From NCBI GenBank assembly GCA_025331445.1, contig JAIWNE010000034.1, positions 62,001-126,000 of the forward strand: a stretch of 64,000 bases of DNA, given 5' to 3'. Below, one piece after another: positions 33,578-43,986 of this stretch. The translations under genes and the position numbers were made by a program. The DNA is from Blakeslea trispora (lineage: Eukaryota; Mucoromycota; Mucoromycetes; Mucorales; Choanephoraceae). The notes beneath the pieces are model-generated. The model did not search any database. It worked only from the letters and a program-made list of their open reading frames with translations, and was not told the DNA's origin. Each line of letters opens with the position of its first letter. Positions within the stretch are counted from its first letter, which is position 1.

Positions 33578-34800
33578 ATGTCATTACCTTCTGGAAGCAT
33601 ATCACCTATTGCACTCCCTGATGGAATGAGCAATAGTACTCATGGAAAAAACGAAAGGCCAAGTCTCGAACAAGAGCCAGACCAATCAATGCCAAGTCCA
33701 TCTATACCAACCACCGGCAGTAACTATGATCTTTCTTATTACTTTCAACAGCCAGATGCACAGAATGAGGAATTCCCAAAAGTCTTTTACAAGCGTGCAC
33801 GCTCATTGTCGATAGGAAGTGTCATTTCAACCAGTCAACAGCAATACATCCCACAGAGCGATCATACCAAAAGTTTGAAATATAAAATAAAGACAAACAA
33901 AAGTAATCAAAAGGCTCATCAATTCTTTGGGGAACAGATTAAGCTGGAGATTACAGCCAAAGAAATCAGACGGGAAGGCCTTCGTGCACTCCTTCTATCT
34001 ACAGTTCCCTTGGGATACTTTCTGTATTATCTATTGAATGAATACAGTAGTGAGAATTTGGTAAATGGATGACTTTTATCATGCTTATGTTTCCCTCGAC
34101 TAACTCAACATAGTTCTTTTATTTGGCAGTCGAAAATTATCAAAATTATGAGTTTTCAAGTCACTCTGAAAGAGTTCATGTTGCTACCAAGATATCTAGA
34201 GCCTATCTGACAAGGAACTCGGAATTGGAAGTCAATCTAGAAGACAAAATCTATCGAACAGTTCAGGAATCTCTAGAGCTGTTACAGCAACAAGAAGAGG
34301 AGAATTCGTATTCAACTGGAACTGAATTTGATGCGGCGAAAAAACATATATTTTCATTGCTTAACGCAAGCTACTATCGATTCCGAACAACGAATGTGTT
34401 TAATATCATGGAATCCAAATGCAGTAAGTAGTGCCAGATGAATTCAATTGGATGATTGAAAAAAAAAAGACTTAAACAACCTCCCTCTTTCTTTCTTTCG
34501 TTTTGAATAGGTGACATGACTTCATTTAACAGAGAAAGATCGCAAGTACTTGTGATCAATTTACTTTTGTCACACATGAGATGCAAAAATCAAAGCTCAA
34601 CCACATACAAGCTAGTCAATTCTTTCTGTCGTATATATCTACCCTATGGCTACAGCCTCTATGTGACTCATCAACGAGCTAATCAACCAACGCCCGAGGA
34701 AGCTGAACCAAGAGGGCGTAGAAAGAGTGCAAGTAGTAACGAAGCTAAACGTAATAATGGATTCATGAAATTCGACCTTTTTAAATTATCTAGAAAATAA
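33578..34800 (+). CDS. RGS-domain protein (regulator of G-protein signalling)
   Basis: Three exons (33578-34060, 34114-34423 and 34511-34800) encode 360 residues. After a disordered N-terminus, the RGS fold starts at KAHQFFGEQIKLEI and continues through GYFLYYLLNEYSSENLFFYLAVENYQNYEF (residues about 144-173, joined across intron 1). Next are AYLTRNSELEVNLEDK and FDAAKKHIFSLLNASYYRFRTTN. The ENLxFxLAVExY block and the FDxAxxxI helix are the classic RGS signature, which stimulates GTP hydrolysis by G-alpha. The extra C-terminal part is basic, with a GRRKSAS site. A G-gamma gene lies 20 kb away in the same window, so both parts of one pathway are present, though not as an operon. Confidence 0.85.
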
Positions 34801-37103
34801 TAATAATAATAATAGTAATAAAAACAAGATGATGGGGGGGGGAAAGCTTTTGCTAACAATGCAATCTTTTTCTTTCCAAAAAAAAAAAGGACATAGATCA
34901 AAAAAGCCTATGTATCACATTGCTTATTTCAGACAAAAGGATAGAGTGCTGTCTTTCCATATATAGCTATCGGCTATTCAATACAAAGTGTCACTAACTA
35001 AAAGGGTTTGTGCTAGAGCCATTGTCCCATGTACCATTGTTTTCTTTATTTTAGAATACCCAAAAATTGTAAATATATTTTTTGAATTGTGTTGAAGCAA
35101 CCTTTTCAGACATGAATCAAGCAGCTGGAGCTAGCTTTTATCATAAAGTGTTTAATTTGAAAACCCCTTTAATGCTAGTTGGCATTTCTTTAAGTTAAAA
35201 CCTGACATTTTCGACTGTCAGATTAACTAAAACATAAACAAAGGGGCGGCAACCAATGCTTCTTAAATAATTATCTCTACACAAATTCTCACAAAATCTA
35301 TCGTTTTGCTTCTTCTTACCAAAGTTACCTTATTATGAAACCTATCTTTCCCCATACAACAACAACAAGTAATGGAGGTGGTAAAGAGGTATTCAAAAAA
35401 AAAGAATTGTTCAACAGAAAAGAAAAAAGACTCAAGATGCTGAAGGTCCTAGTTGCTTCGCTATTCAACGTGAACATATTACAACCAATCTTAATGTGAT
35501 GTCTGTAGCTGAGATTGGTATGACAAGACTGTTGCTCAAATGCAATCTTCCAAGACTCATCTATTTTTCTCAAATATTGATGTAGTGTGTTGGCATGGCT
35601 TTCAAAAAAGTTGACTACCATCAGGGCAAATAAGAAGTGAACCCTTTCGATACAAAGAGTATCAACAATGAGATCCCCAAGCACAAACAGATATTTCCTT
35701 TTAAAAAAGAAAAGCAATTTGTGATATCTTCACTGATTTGTAACGATAAAAAAAAAGTCAACCAAACCAAAAGAAAGTTGTTCTGTTCAACTATATGTTT
35801 TCTATTTCTTTTTACACTAGAGGTGAATACAGCTATCGTAGTTGAGCAAACTGGATATGTTGTATCCATTGTTTGTAACATTCGAGCGTAACAATCCGTT
35901 AATTCAATACATCTAGATAAGACAGGTGTCGTGGTGGCTAATCTAGTTTTTGTTCCTGAAATGGCAGTTGTATACAACATAATTGACTTGTAATGAATGT
36001 ATGGGGGTGAACCTGAAGAGGAAAACGGCTGCTTACATGATTCAGTTTATGCAAGTCTTTTTTTTCTCAAACAAAAGCTATAATTTTGCTGATTTCTAAT
36101 GTTTAGAGAGTTTAGTGAATATGATACAGACTGTTTACAATCTGTGCAAAAAGAAAAAACAAGAGGGGTGATCGTTTACAGGTACAAAACTATAAGGAAT
36201 AGTCATGATTTACTATCTCTCTCTATTTTGTCATCTTTTGTTTCTTGGAAATAGTTTGATAGAGTATTGTTATTACATTTTGACTGTTGTATGCCGGTGA
36301 TGGTACTCTGTACAATTTAATCAAAATCCTTTTATTGACAGCTATGTTGATCTTTGCTGCTGCCTTGTTACATTTGAGATAAGGACCTGTTTAGATCGTT
36401 GCATGTTTGTGAACTAATTTCAGTAGAGTCATTATTCTATTGCTTGACAAATGAAAAAGTAAGGACCACAACGTAGTTTGAATTGATCAGAGAAATGAAA
36501 TTCATTTGGAGAAAGTGAATGTGTTGTATTCAGAAATACAATGACGCATGAAAAGAGGTTAGAGACAACAAGAAAGGTTTCGTTTTTCGGGCAACGGAGC
36601 GGATGGTATTCCTTATATAACGTCATGTTTTGATGCGACGAACTACGTGTTTACATATAAAAAGATGAATGAAAAAAAAAAAAGTCATTTACAGGAAGAA
36701 GAAAGGCTTGTAACAAAGATCATTTTTTCTACTGCCATATAGAATTTTTTTTTAAACACCTGGAATTTGTTCAAATTGGTCCGAGAGACATGACTTTCCT
36801 CTTCCTCTACACACCCACAATTCAAAGGTTTATATCAAACGTCTCATCTAGCTGAAAGTTTCATTGTTATAGCAAATAATTTAATACAACAAATCTATCA
36901 TCTCGAAAATAACCTCCCTTCAAGTTCCTCGGATAAAATTGTACCGTTTTTAGGAATCTTGCATAAAGTAAATTCATTTTAGCATATATAATAAGCTCCC
37001 CCTTTTTTGTAGAGTGATAATGTAATTACGTATTGTCAAGTTTAGAGTGAGATTATGTAACTAAAAATGATGCAATCTAAAAAAGGAAATGACGGGATAT
37101 TGG
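34801..37103. other. Intergenic with an unidentified decayed coding stretch
   Basis: 2.3 kb. Minus-strand frames at 35980-35621 and 35717-35325 have protein-like text (FALMVVNFFESHANTLHQYL, KIDESWKIAFEQQSCH) in two offset frames, suggesting an old broken gene or transposon. I cannot name it. The rest is AT-rich with no features. Confidence 0.4.
35325..35980 (-). pseudogene. Possible degenerate gene or transposon fragment, unidentified
   Basis: Two overlapping minus-strand frames, together about 200 codons, have balanced amino-acid use unlike the surrounding A/T-rich chance frames. The frame must shift near 35650-35700 to join them. There is no splice pair that I could confirm and no family I recognise. 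Confidence 0.3.
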
Positions 37104-37265
37104 ATTCTAGTGTTGAAGTAAATTCTGACTAGAATTTAGTGAGACATACGAACACACATATAAGAAATATGATTGGCTTTATCTTCTTTTATTTAAATGT
37201 CAGCGAAAAGTAATAAAAATTGATCTGTCTAATAATATATATACTTCAATCTTCTTTTTCGCTCG
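37104..37265 (+). repeat. Left inverted terminal repeat of the DIRS element
   Basis: Positions 37153-37265 are matched by the reverse complement of 41097-41209 with rare mismatches (for example CATATATA against TATATATA). The outer part (37104-37165) matches only the internal complementary region, because the two ITR ends are non-identical. Confidence 0.92.
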
Positions 37266-38041
37266 GTCAGCACCGCAAATATAGATTCAAATAACATACA
37301 CTCAATATCTTTAGAAGAGCAAATAGCTCTTCTTCAACAACGACTAGCTCAATTGAAACAATTCATTCAACATCAACCAAATGCTCAAGCTGCAACGGAG
37401 CCATTTTCATCATCCAACGTCGACATGGTTACTGAACAACCACAGGACCACCCTCTTCATTCTTTAGAAGTTCGTCCTTCCTTCAATTGGACACCATCTC
37501 CCTTTTTGTCTGAGGCTTTAGGTCTCGACTCCCCTCTATTTACATCAACCTCCTTGACGGATGACGAGAAATCATCCATTGTGGAGAGATATCCTCCCAT
37601 TGATAAAGTCCAATATCAGCCACCCTCTACTTTGCCTATTGCTGCAAAGAACATGAGCAAGTACCAGTCTAAACAAGACATGGCTTTAAAAAGATTACAG
37701 TACCTAGTTTCTGGTGTTTTCCGTCCTTTAGATGTACTCGGATTGGAAATCTCAAAGGCTTCTGACGATACCCATGTACAGCGATATCTGTACATGCTCG
37801 CAGATTGCAGAACTTTACTCCTAAATGTCTCTGCTCAGGTAAATGATATGCGTAATAATTTAGCTTTTCAATCAGTCAACCCGTCATTTCAATCGGCTAC
37901 TTCATCCTCCCAACACAGGGCGGTTACAACAACAACAACAGCTCCAACTTCAACAGGGGCCAGCAACAACAACGACCTCAACAAAAGCCGTTTCAGAAAG
38001 GGCAGCCAAACACCAACCCTTTTCGGAACAATCAACAATAG
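37197..38041 (+). pseudogene. DIRS Gag-like ORF
   Basis: The frame that holds LEEQIALLQQRLAQLKQFI, FNWTPSPFLSEALGLD and LKRLQYLVSGVFRPLDVL has no ATG near its start. An ATG in the terminal repeat (37197) followed by a 75-bp GT-AG intron (37210-37284) would supply one in frame; this join is my inference. The frame opens with a coiled coil and has a helical capsid-like middle. Near 37910 the plausible C-terminal text switches to a third frame rich in Gln, Asn and Gly (GGYNNNNSSNFNRGQQQQRP, ending NPFRNNQQ). That implies a one-base indel or a programmed shift. Confidence 0.65.
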
Positions 38042-39990
38042 ACAGTTCCGACTCCTCAGTAGGCGGACGCCTCACAAAGTTTTATTCAGAGTGGACCCAA
38101 CTATCAATCAACGGTTGGCTACTCGAGGTAATTCGAAAGGGCTTTCGTATTCAATTCCTGCACCCTCCTCCTCTCACATTCAATCCGAAATCAGTCCATC
38201 CTATCAATCAATTACAACATCAGCTATTACAACAAGAAATTTCAGCACTATTACACAAAGGAGCCATCGAAATGGCACCTTCAACACCCGGTTTTTACAG
38301 CAACATGTTTGTCATTCCAAAAAAGAATGGCGGCCATCGGCCGGTGTTCAACCTCAAACTACTCAACCAATACCTCCAGGCTCCTCATTTCAAAATGGAG
38401 ACCATTCAACAGGTGACAAAAATGATCAAGAAATCCAATTGGTTAACATCAATAGATCTCTCAGATGCATTCCTACACATCCCAGTACATCACTCATCCC
38501 GCAGGTATCTCCGCTTCTTATGGGAAGGCCAATCCTACCAATTCTGTACGACACCCTTTGGTCTCTCCTTGGTTCCTTGGCTCTTCACCAAACTAACCCG
38601 TCCAATCTTGGAATGGGCTCGTTCTCAGGGAATTCGACTCAGTGCATACCTGGACGATTGGATAGTGGTGGCAGACTCTTACCACGAATCCCGCAAACAT
38701 ACGAAGCAAGTCCTCAAGAAACTAACCTCCCTTGGTTGGTTAGTCAACATGAAGAAATCTTCCCTTCACCCTACTCAGTCCTTAGAGCACCTCGGTTTCT
38801 TGTTGGATGCCAACTCAATGACAGCCCAACTCTTAGGGAAAAAGATTCGGGATCTCAAAAAGAGTATTCGTCAGGTAATAAAGAATCCTGTAAAATCACC
38901 TCGTGTGATTCACAGCCTAACTATGCGAATACAGGCAGCCACTTTTGCTCTAGTCCCGGCCCGACTTTACACACAACATCTGTTACGAATGAAGAATTAA
39001 ACGGTACGATCGTCCTCAGACTGGGATAAACCTCAATCGTTGAACCAACATTGCATTCAGGAACTTCAGTGGTGGCTAGACAACCTCCATCTTTAAAACG
39101 GCAGAAGCTTTCTTCCGCAGACTCCTCAACAGGCAATTCATGTGGATGCGAGCAACACAGGATGGGGCTGCAGTCTTCAGCTGCCGAATGGTCAGACAAA
39201 AACAGCCTTTGGACACTGGAACCATCAAGAAGCAGAGATGAGTATCAATTGGCGGGAACTCTATGCGGCTTTTCTGGCACTTCAGACCTTCCCTCAAGTC
39301 CGCAACATGCGAGTTCTGATTCGAACGGACAACATGACTTCGATGTCATACATGAACAAACAAGGGGCACCCGATCTCTTTCTCTGATGACACTAGCAAC
39401 AACGTTATGGAAATGGTGTCTCCAGAGGGGCATTACGATTCAGTCCACATACATCCAGGGGATCCAGAATCAAATAGCAGATTACGAGTCTCGTCGACCT
39501 TTTCAGAAGAGCAACTGGATGCTAACACCAGGGACATTTCAACATATCCAACGAATGTTCGGCTTAAGCGACGTAGATCTGTTTGCAGACAGACTGACAG
39601 CCCAACTGCCAAAATACGTGTCTTAGTTTCCGCAACCGGGGAGCCTATGGGCCGACGCCTTGACCCTGTCATGGAATCAGTTCAACCACCCATACTTGAA
39701 TCCTCCATGGAACCTCATTCCCCATTGTCTACAAAAAGTCATCAAGGAGAAAGTTCATCGAGCAACCTTGGTAACTCCTTGGTGGCCTTCAGCCCTTTGG
39801 TTTCCGACGCTTCAGCATCTTTGCCGCCTCCCACCTCTCCTTCTGGACTCGCGACACATTCTTCTTCCATCACCTCACAGCCTTTGGCCCTTGACCAACA
39901 ATCATTCGAAACTAGCCGTGTGGCAATAATCCGCAACCGATACACCTCCTCTGATCTCAATGCAGCATCCCAAGACATTCTGATAAATCA
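37905..39990 (+). pseudogene. DIRS reverse transcriptase - RNase H - methylase polyprotein, broken
   Basis: RT frame: VGGRLTKFYSEWTQL, KGAIEMAPSTPGFYSN, VIPKKNGGHRPVFNLKLLN, SIDLSDAFLHIPV and the catalytic box LSAYLDDWIVV. RNase H follows in the same frame: IHVDASNTGWGCSLQLPNG and INWRELYAAFLAL, then RTDNMTSMSY. Two TAA codons interrupt the linker (38998-39000 and about 39096). Loss of one G near 39370 moves the rest (LATTLWKWCLQRG, DVDLFADRLTAQLPKYVS) to another frame. A TAG at 39624 replaces a Trp, and the DAM-like part continues as LNPPWNLIPHCLQKV and TPWWPSALWFPTL. Domain order is typical for DIRS; this copy is dead. Confidence 0.88.
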
Positions 39991-40941
39991 TCGACTCACC
40001 AACTCGCCTACTAATACATCTTACAAACGTGGACAAATTTTGTTCATCCAGTGGTGTCGAGATCAGAAGGTTTCACCTCATTCTTTTCAGGCTTCGGATG
40101 TCATCAATGTCTTAGGGGACATGCGTCAGCAGCGAAACTTTGCAGTCTCTACTCTACAGTTGTTTCGCGCAGGCATTACCCATCTTCATCCACACCCAGA
40201 GACTATTCGATCAAACAAAGCTCTCAACAATTTTATTGACATCCTACTCCGTCAGGCTCCTCTAGTTCGCCTTCATAGAAAAAGTATTGACTTGCGACCT
40301 ACCTTCGACCATCTTATTTCCATCAATACATACAATCCCAAGCTTTCCACTCTACAACCTAAGCTTGCATTCCTCCTAGGTGTCGTATGCTTTCTCCGTC
40401 CTTCAGACCTTCATCGGATCCTTTCTCATATACTGTCCTTTCCGCTGATAACACTTCCTTGTCCTTTGAAGTACACGGACCCAAGAAGAAACGAAATCGT
40501 CGTCGTATTATCAAATGTTTCGTCGTCAAGAGTCATGTAATCAACGCTTTGTGCCCTGTCTCTACCTTTCTGCGCTGTCATGACATCAGACCTTCAGGGG
40601 CCATGGATTCACTCTTCATCGACTCTACTCAACCTTCTGAACCTTTGGCAGTATCTACTATTTCTCGTTGGGTTCATCGTCTCCTCAGGTTCTCTACTAC
40701 TGAAAATGGTATCACTCTGAGATCTATTGCCTCCTCTTTGGCCCTGCAGGCTAACATTCCTAAAGAAGACATTGTGACTATGGGTAATTGGTCCTCATCT
40801 GCTACATTCGAAAATCATTATCGAAGAGACCACCTTTCCCGCTTCGACTTTACCAATACACTGATCACTACTGGTTGCAATAATGATACTGAGACCGATT
40901 TAGATGATGACACTGATATTTACTTTGACGCTCTGGATTAA
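39880..40941 (+). pseudogene. DIRS tyrosine recombinase, frameshifted
   Basis: N-terminal core-binding part in one frame (TNTSYKRGQILFIQWCRDQK, FRAGITHLHPHPETI, AFLLGVVCFLRPSDLHRI). The catalytic part is in another frame from about 40430 (LSADNTSLSFEVHGPKKKRN). Catalytic text is visible: Arg in CFLRPSDL, the box-II Arg in GITLRSIAS (the usual preceding His is not seen) and the nucleophile Tyr in TFENHYRRDH. The end is acidic (DTETDLDDDTD). This enzyme family replaces integrase in DIRS elements and inserts circular DNA by site-specific recombination. The frame change near 40410 disables it. Confidence 0.88.
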
Positions 40942-41056
40942 GCCAATCATATTTCTTATATGTGTGTTCGTATGTCTCACTAAATTCTAGTCAGAATTTA
41001 CTTCGACACTAGAATTGTATATTTAGACATTAGAACACACATATAAGAAATATGAT
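40941..41056 (+). repeat. Internal complementary region of the DIRS element
   Basis: First half (40941-41014) is the reverse complement of 37104-37177 with one mismatch. Second half (about 41016-41056) is the reverse complement of the right end (about 41176-41216). The join ACTAGAAT-TGTATATTTAG marks where the two element ends meet in a circle. Confidence 0.93.
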
Positions 41057-41096
41057 GACCCACCCACCTCACCCTTTTGTTTCCTGACCTCGCTTA

Positions 41097-41216
41097 GAGA
41101 TTGAAGCATATATATTATTAGACAGATCAATTTTTATTACTTTTCGCTGACATTTAAATAAAAGAAGATAAAGCCAATCATATTTCTTATATGTGTGTTC
41201 TAATGTCTAAATGTAC
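41097..41216 (-). repeat. Right inverted terminal repeat of the DIRS element
   Basis: Inverted copy of the left ITR, ending TAATGTCTAAATGTAC at 41216. The end differs from the left end, as usual for DIRS. Confidence 0.92.
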
Positions 41217-42257
41217 AAAAGAATTTGCAGCAAAACCTAATTTTGTAATTAATTTTTGGGGGCTAAGCCCCTAACGTGTGGTGACCTAAGTAAATCGTCA
41301 TCAAGTATATCTAAGCCACAGGCATTGTGCTGCGTATTGGTTTTATAGGTTTTAATTATTACTATATTCTCTTCATCGCGATAGTCGCATATATGTTCTT
41401 TCTCATCTTGTTCCTTTAAGCCCCCTGTTATGCAGCTGCTCAGCATGGTTCGCCCTCCTGAGGTTTCGCTACGATTTGGTATCTCTTCGAGGCTTTGCAA
41501 AACTCTACTTTTTTTTTGATAATTTCGATTAGTGAACTACAAAGATTGGTGTCTGCTTCTGTATTATTTGTCAAGTAATGAAGGAGAAAAGCTCAATTGA
41601 TTGGATTTACTTGCTGTTGCTAACGACCTTGAATACTGACTCAAATAGTCATTTGATTGGGTTTTTAGAAATCAGACATGTCAGCTATTGAATCCTCTTG
41701 CAAAGTACTGTACCTTGCCAAAAGAAGTCATACAAAAAACATCAATTTACAAATTTTTCGGCAAATGAATCTACAAAATCAAATGCTTGATGTGTATACG
41801 ATTGATGATTGTAGGTCGTAACTATCACAATGGCCTAGTGGGCGAAGTAAAAACAGAGGATGTGGCCATAGGACTTCAGAGCGCGCATTGTTTTACAGAT
41901 TTATACAAAGCAAAACAAAACTTTAGTATCCATTTTTTGGCTCGTATGCCATGTCTGGGGGGATACAAAACTCGATTTTCAAATTTAGTAATTTTGAAAA
42001 AATAAAATAAAAAGAAGAGAAAGAGAAAGAGAAAGAGGAAAGAAATTTATTCATAAGGCATCAAAACATATATTACTGAAATTTGAGAAAAATTAGTTGC
42101 AGTCACGTGACCCTCGCCTTTTAGAATAAGCAATAATTGTGGAAACTCATGGAAAAGAAATAAATGGCCATCCTCGCTTAACTATCCTTCTTTTTGCTTT
42201 TTTTTTTATACTTCGTTATTAGACAAATTTTTGAGTTTGCAAATTTAGATCATTGGT
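41217..42257. other. Spacer between DIRS and Helitron
   Basis: Holds a short GGGGC-TAA-GCCCC hairpin at 41260-41272. A minus-strand 83-codon frame at 41249-41500 and a plus-strand frame at 41787-42005 have no recognised relatives. A purine run of GAAAGA-type repeats lies at 42014-42042. The 5' end of the Helitron probably lies here but could not be placed. Confidence 0.45.
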
Positions 42258-43173
42258 ATGCCTGCTGAAGTTCGATTTTGCTCTAGGTGTGGTCAACAAA
42301 AGACATTTTCAAATTCCAAATACAAGACGTGTGATGAATGCAGAGTAAGTTTAGATAATATACGTACATACAACGTCATGTTGACTAAACTGCCTGATCA
42401 ATATTTAGGAACGTAATTGGAATTCAATAAGAGCCATCAGAGACACTATTAGATCAGAAAACGAAGCCGATGACTCTCGAAGAAGAGGACGTAAGAAGCA
42501 ATTACCAGCAGCTTACACTTCTCAACTTCATCGCATGAAGCCATTGGAGTTAGGAAGGATGGATAGAATTTGCCGTCACTGCAAAGCCAAGCATTGGTTA
42601 GCCGAGTTGCCCTCTGAGTGCAAGAAAGGCGAAGAGTTTTGGACTTCATGCTGCAGAGATGGAAGGGTCCAACTTGAGTTTATTAAGAGACCGCCTGAGT
42701 ATTTACAGCATCTCTTAACAGACACCGGAGCTGAAGGAACTGAGTATCGCGAGAATGTTCGACAATACAACTCTGCTCTTGCATTTACTTCGGTTCGTTG
42801 TGAACAATTGAACCTTAAAGATACAATTGGAGGTTCAACCTATTTCATGCCATTTCAGATTCAAGGTGGTCTATATCATGTTCAGGGTCCGTTAGTGAAT
42901 GAATCAGTCAGCGATTCAAAGTATGCGCAACTGTATATTTATGACCCTTTATTTGCTGCACAATTGAGAAAGTTCCAGAACAGCAACCTCAGTCAATCTA
43001 TTTTAGAGAGACTGACGGCTGTCATTCATGAATGCAACCCATATGTTGCCATGTACAAGTCTGCATATGAGCTTCTGAGTAATGCTGATTCGAATCAGCA
43101 TGTAGTTAGTGTCTCTGACAATTGCACGCTTCAATTAATTGCTGGTCATATATATACTGAAAAATCGAATTAA
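42258..43173 (+). CDS. Helitron N-terminal protein, open reading frame intact after splicing
   Basis: Exon 1 (42258-42344) and exon 2 (42409-43173) give 283 residues. A zinc-binding start CSRCGQQKTFSNSKYKTCDEC is joined by a GT-AG intron to ERNWNSIRAIR. LGRMDRICRHCKAKHWLAEL with CCRDGRV forms the second Cys/His site. QYNSALAFTSVRC, GLYHVQGPL and YAQLYIYDP follow, ending with LIAGHIYTEKSN and a stop. These blocks normally precede the Helitron helicase-like and Rep domains, which are missing. There are no internal stops or shifts, in contrast to the decayed C-terminal part downstream. Confidence 0.75.
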
Positions 43174-43237
43174 ATATTGTCCGATCACGTGATATGAGAA
43201 TTTAGTTCCTCGACTTGGATCGAGCCTAAGCCAGCGT

Positions 43238-43363
43238 GGGAGGGGGTTCAAGGGGGAGGGTCGTCCCTCCCCCTCAATCGAAGCCAGCATTAGTCAGGAA
43301 CGGCGGATTGAGCTTTAGACAGCTGGGAGGGGGGTTCAAGGGGGAGGGTTGTCCCTCCCCCTC
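43238..43363 (+). repeat. Pair of G-rich hairpin / G-quadruplex repeats
   Basis: Two near-identical 38-39-bp units (43238-43275 and 43325-43363): a G-tract part GGGAGGGGG-TTCAA-GGGGGAGGG followed by TCGT or TTGT and CCCTCCCCCTC. The last two blocks form a 9-bp perfect hairpin, and the first four G runs fit a G-quadruplex. The composition is strikingly unlike the AT-rich surroundings. They sit in the deletion gap of the Helitron. Confidence 0.9.
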
Positions 43364-43399
43364 ACGCGAAGTAAGGTTGAATCAATTCATTGCAAAGGT

Positions 43400-43986
43400 C
43401 CATCTTAAAAATCATTTCATCCAAGTATTTGACAATGGAAGCCTTTTGTATGTATTTTTAAGTTTTACATTTGGGAATGTCATTGTAGACTTTATAAACG
43501 AAAAATTGCTTGATCTTATACAAGATAGCCTGTAAATTCAATCTCTTCTGATAAAGCTGATTATTTTGATGAAAACATCAATAACATTGAGGTCTATAGA
43601 GTTTCAAATGAATATCTACAAACAACAAACACAGGTAATTCTCTACCTGCCAGGTCAACTTTAAAAGTAGAATGTATTACAACGCTACTTAAAAATTTTG
43701 GTCCTCAAAGAGGTCTATGCAATGGTTGTAGATTAATTTTAAAAAGCATCCGTTCAGTAAGTCCTTGAAGTTGCAGTGATGAACGATCCAAGCAATGATC
43801 ATAACCATTACTACTTTGGGAGGTAACCATCCGTTTACTTTGTTAAGAAAGCAATTTCCTATCAAGCTAAGCTTTACCATGACTATTAAAAGATTTGATT
43901 TTCGTTTTTCTTTATTCGCACATGGTCAATTATATACTACTTTCTCTCGATGCGCTGACCTTCATGAAATTTGTGCTCTACTTTAA
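43400..43986 (+). pseudogene. Helitron helicase C-terminal remnant
   Basis: Fragments in changing frames: INEKLLDLIQDSL (stop), SLPARSTLKVECITTLLKNF with GLCNGCRLI, and HPFTLLRKQFPIKLSFTMTI with AHGQLYTTFSR. They correspond to the final third of PIF1-like Helitron helicases, where GLCNGTRL and the MTINKSQGQT motif VI lie. Motif VI itself is mutated or lost here (MTIKRFDFRF). Confidence 0.8.

Larger units (their letters stand above)
37104..41216 (+). mobile_element. DIRS-type tyrosine-recombinase retrotransposon, 4.1 kb, structurally near-complete, coding-defective
   Basis: Inverted terminal repeats bound the element (left 37104-37265, right about 41097-41216). A region at 40941-41056 consists of two halves: the first is the reverse complement of the left end (40941-41014 against 37104-37177), the second of the right end. 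This is the internal complementary region of DIRS-1 elements, used to circularise the replication intermediate. Inside are Gag, a YLDD reverse transcriptase with RNase H and a DAM-like methylase (NPPW) domain, and a tyrosine recombinase. No target duplication is visible, as expected for DIRS. Several stops and frameshifts show that this copy cannot encode its proteins. Confidence 0.95.

Noticed and set aside
39407..39880. N-terminal part of the long frame that later encodes the DIRS recombinase
   Set aside because: It overlaps the RNase H/methylase frame, whose text matches known domains; the first part looks like a shadow, so the recombinase is called only from about 39880.
43238..43363. Rho-independent terminators
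   Set aside because: The hairpins look terminator-like, but the genome is eukaryotic and no T run follows.
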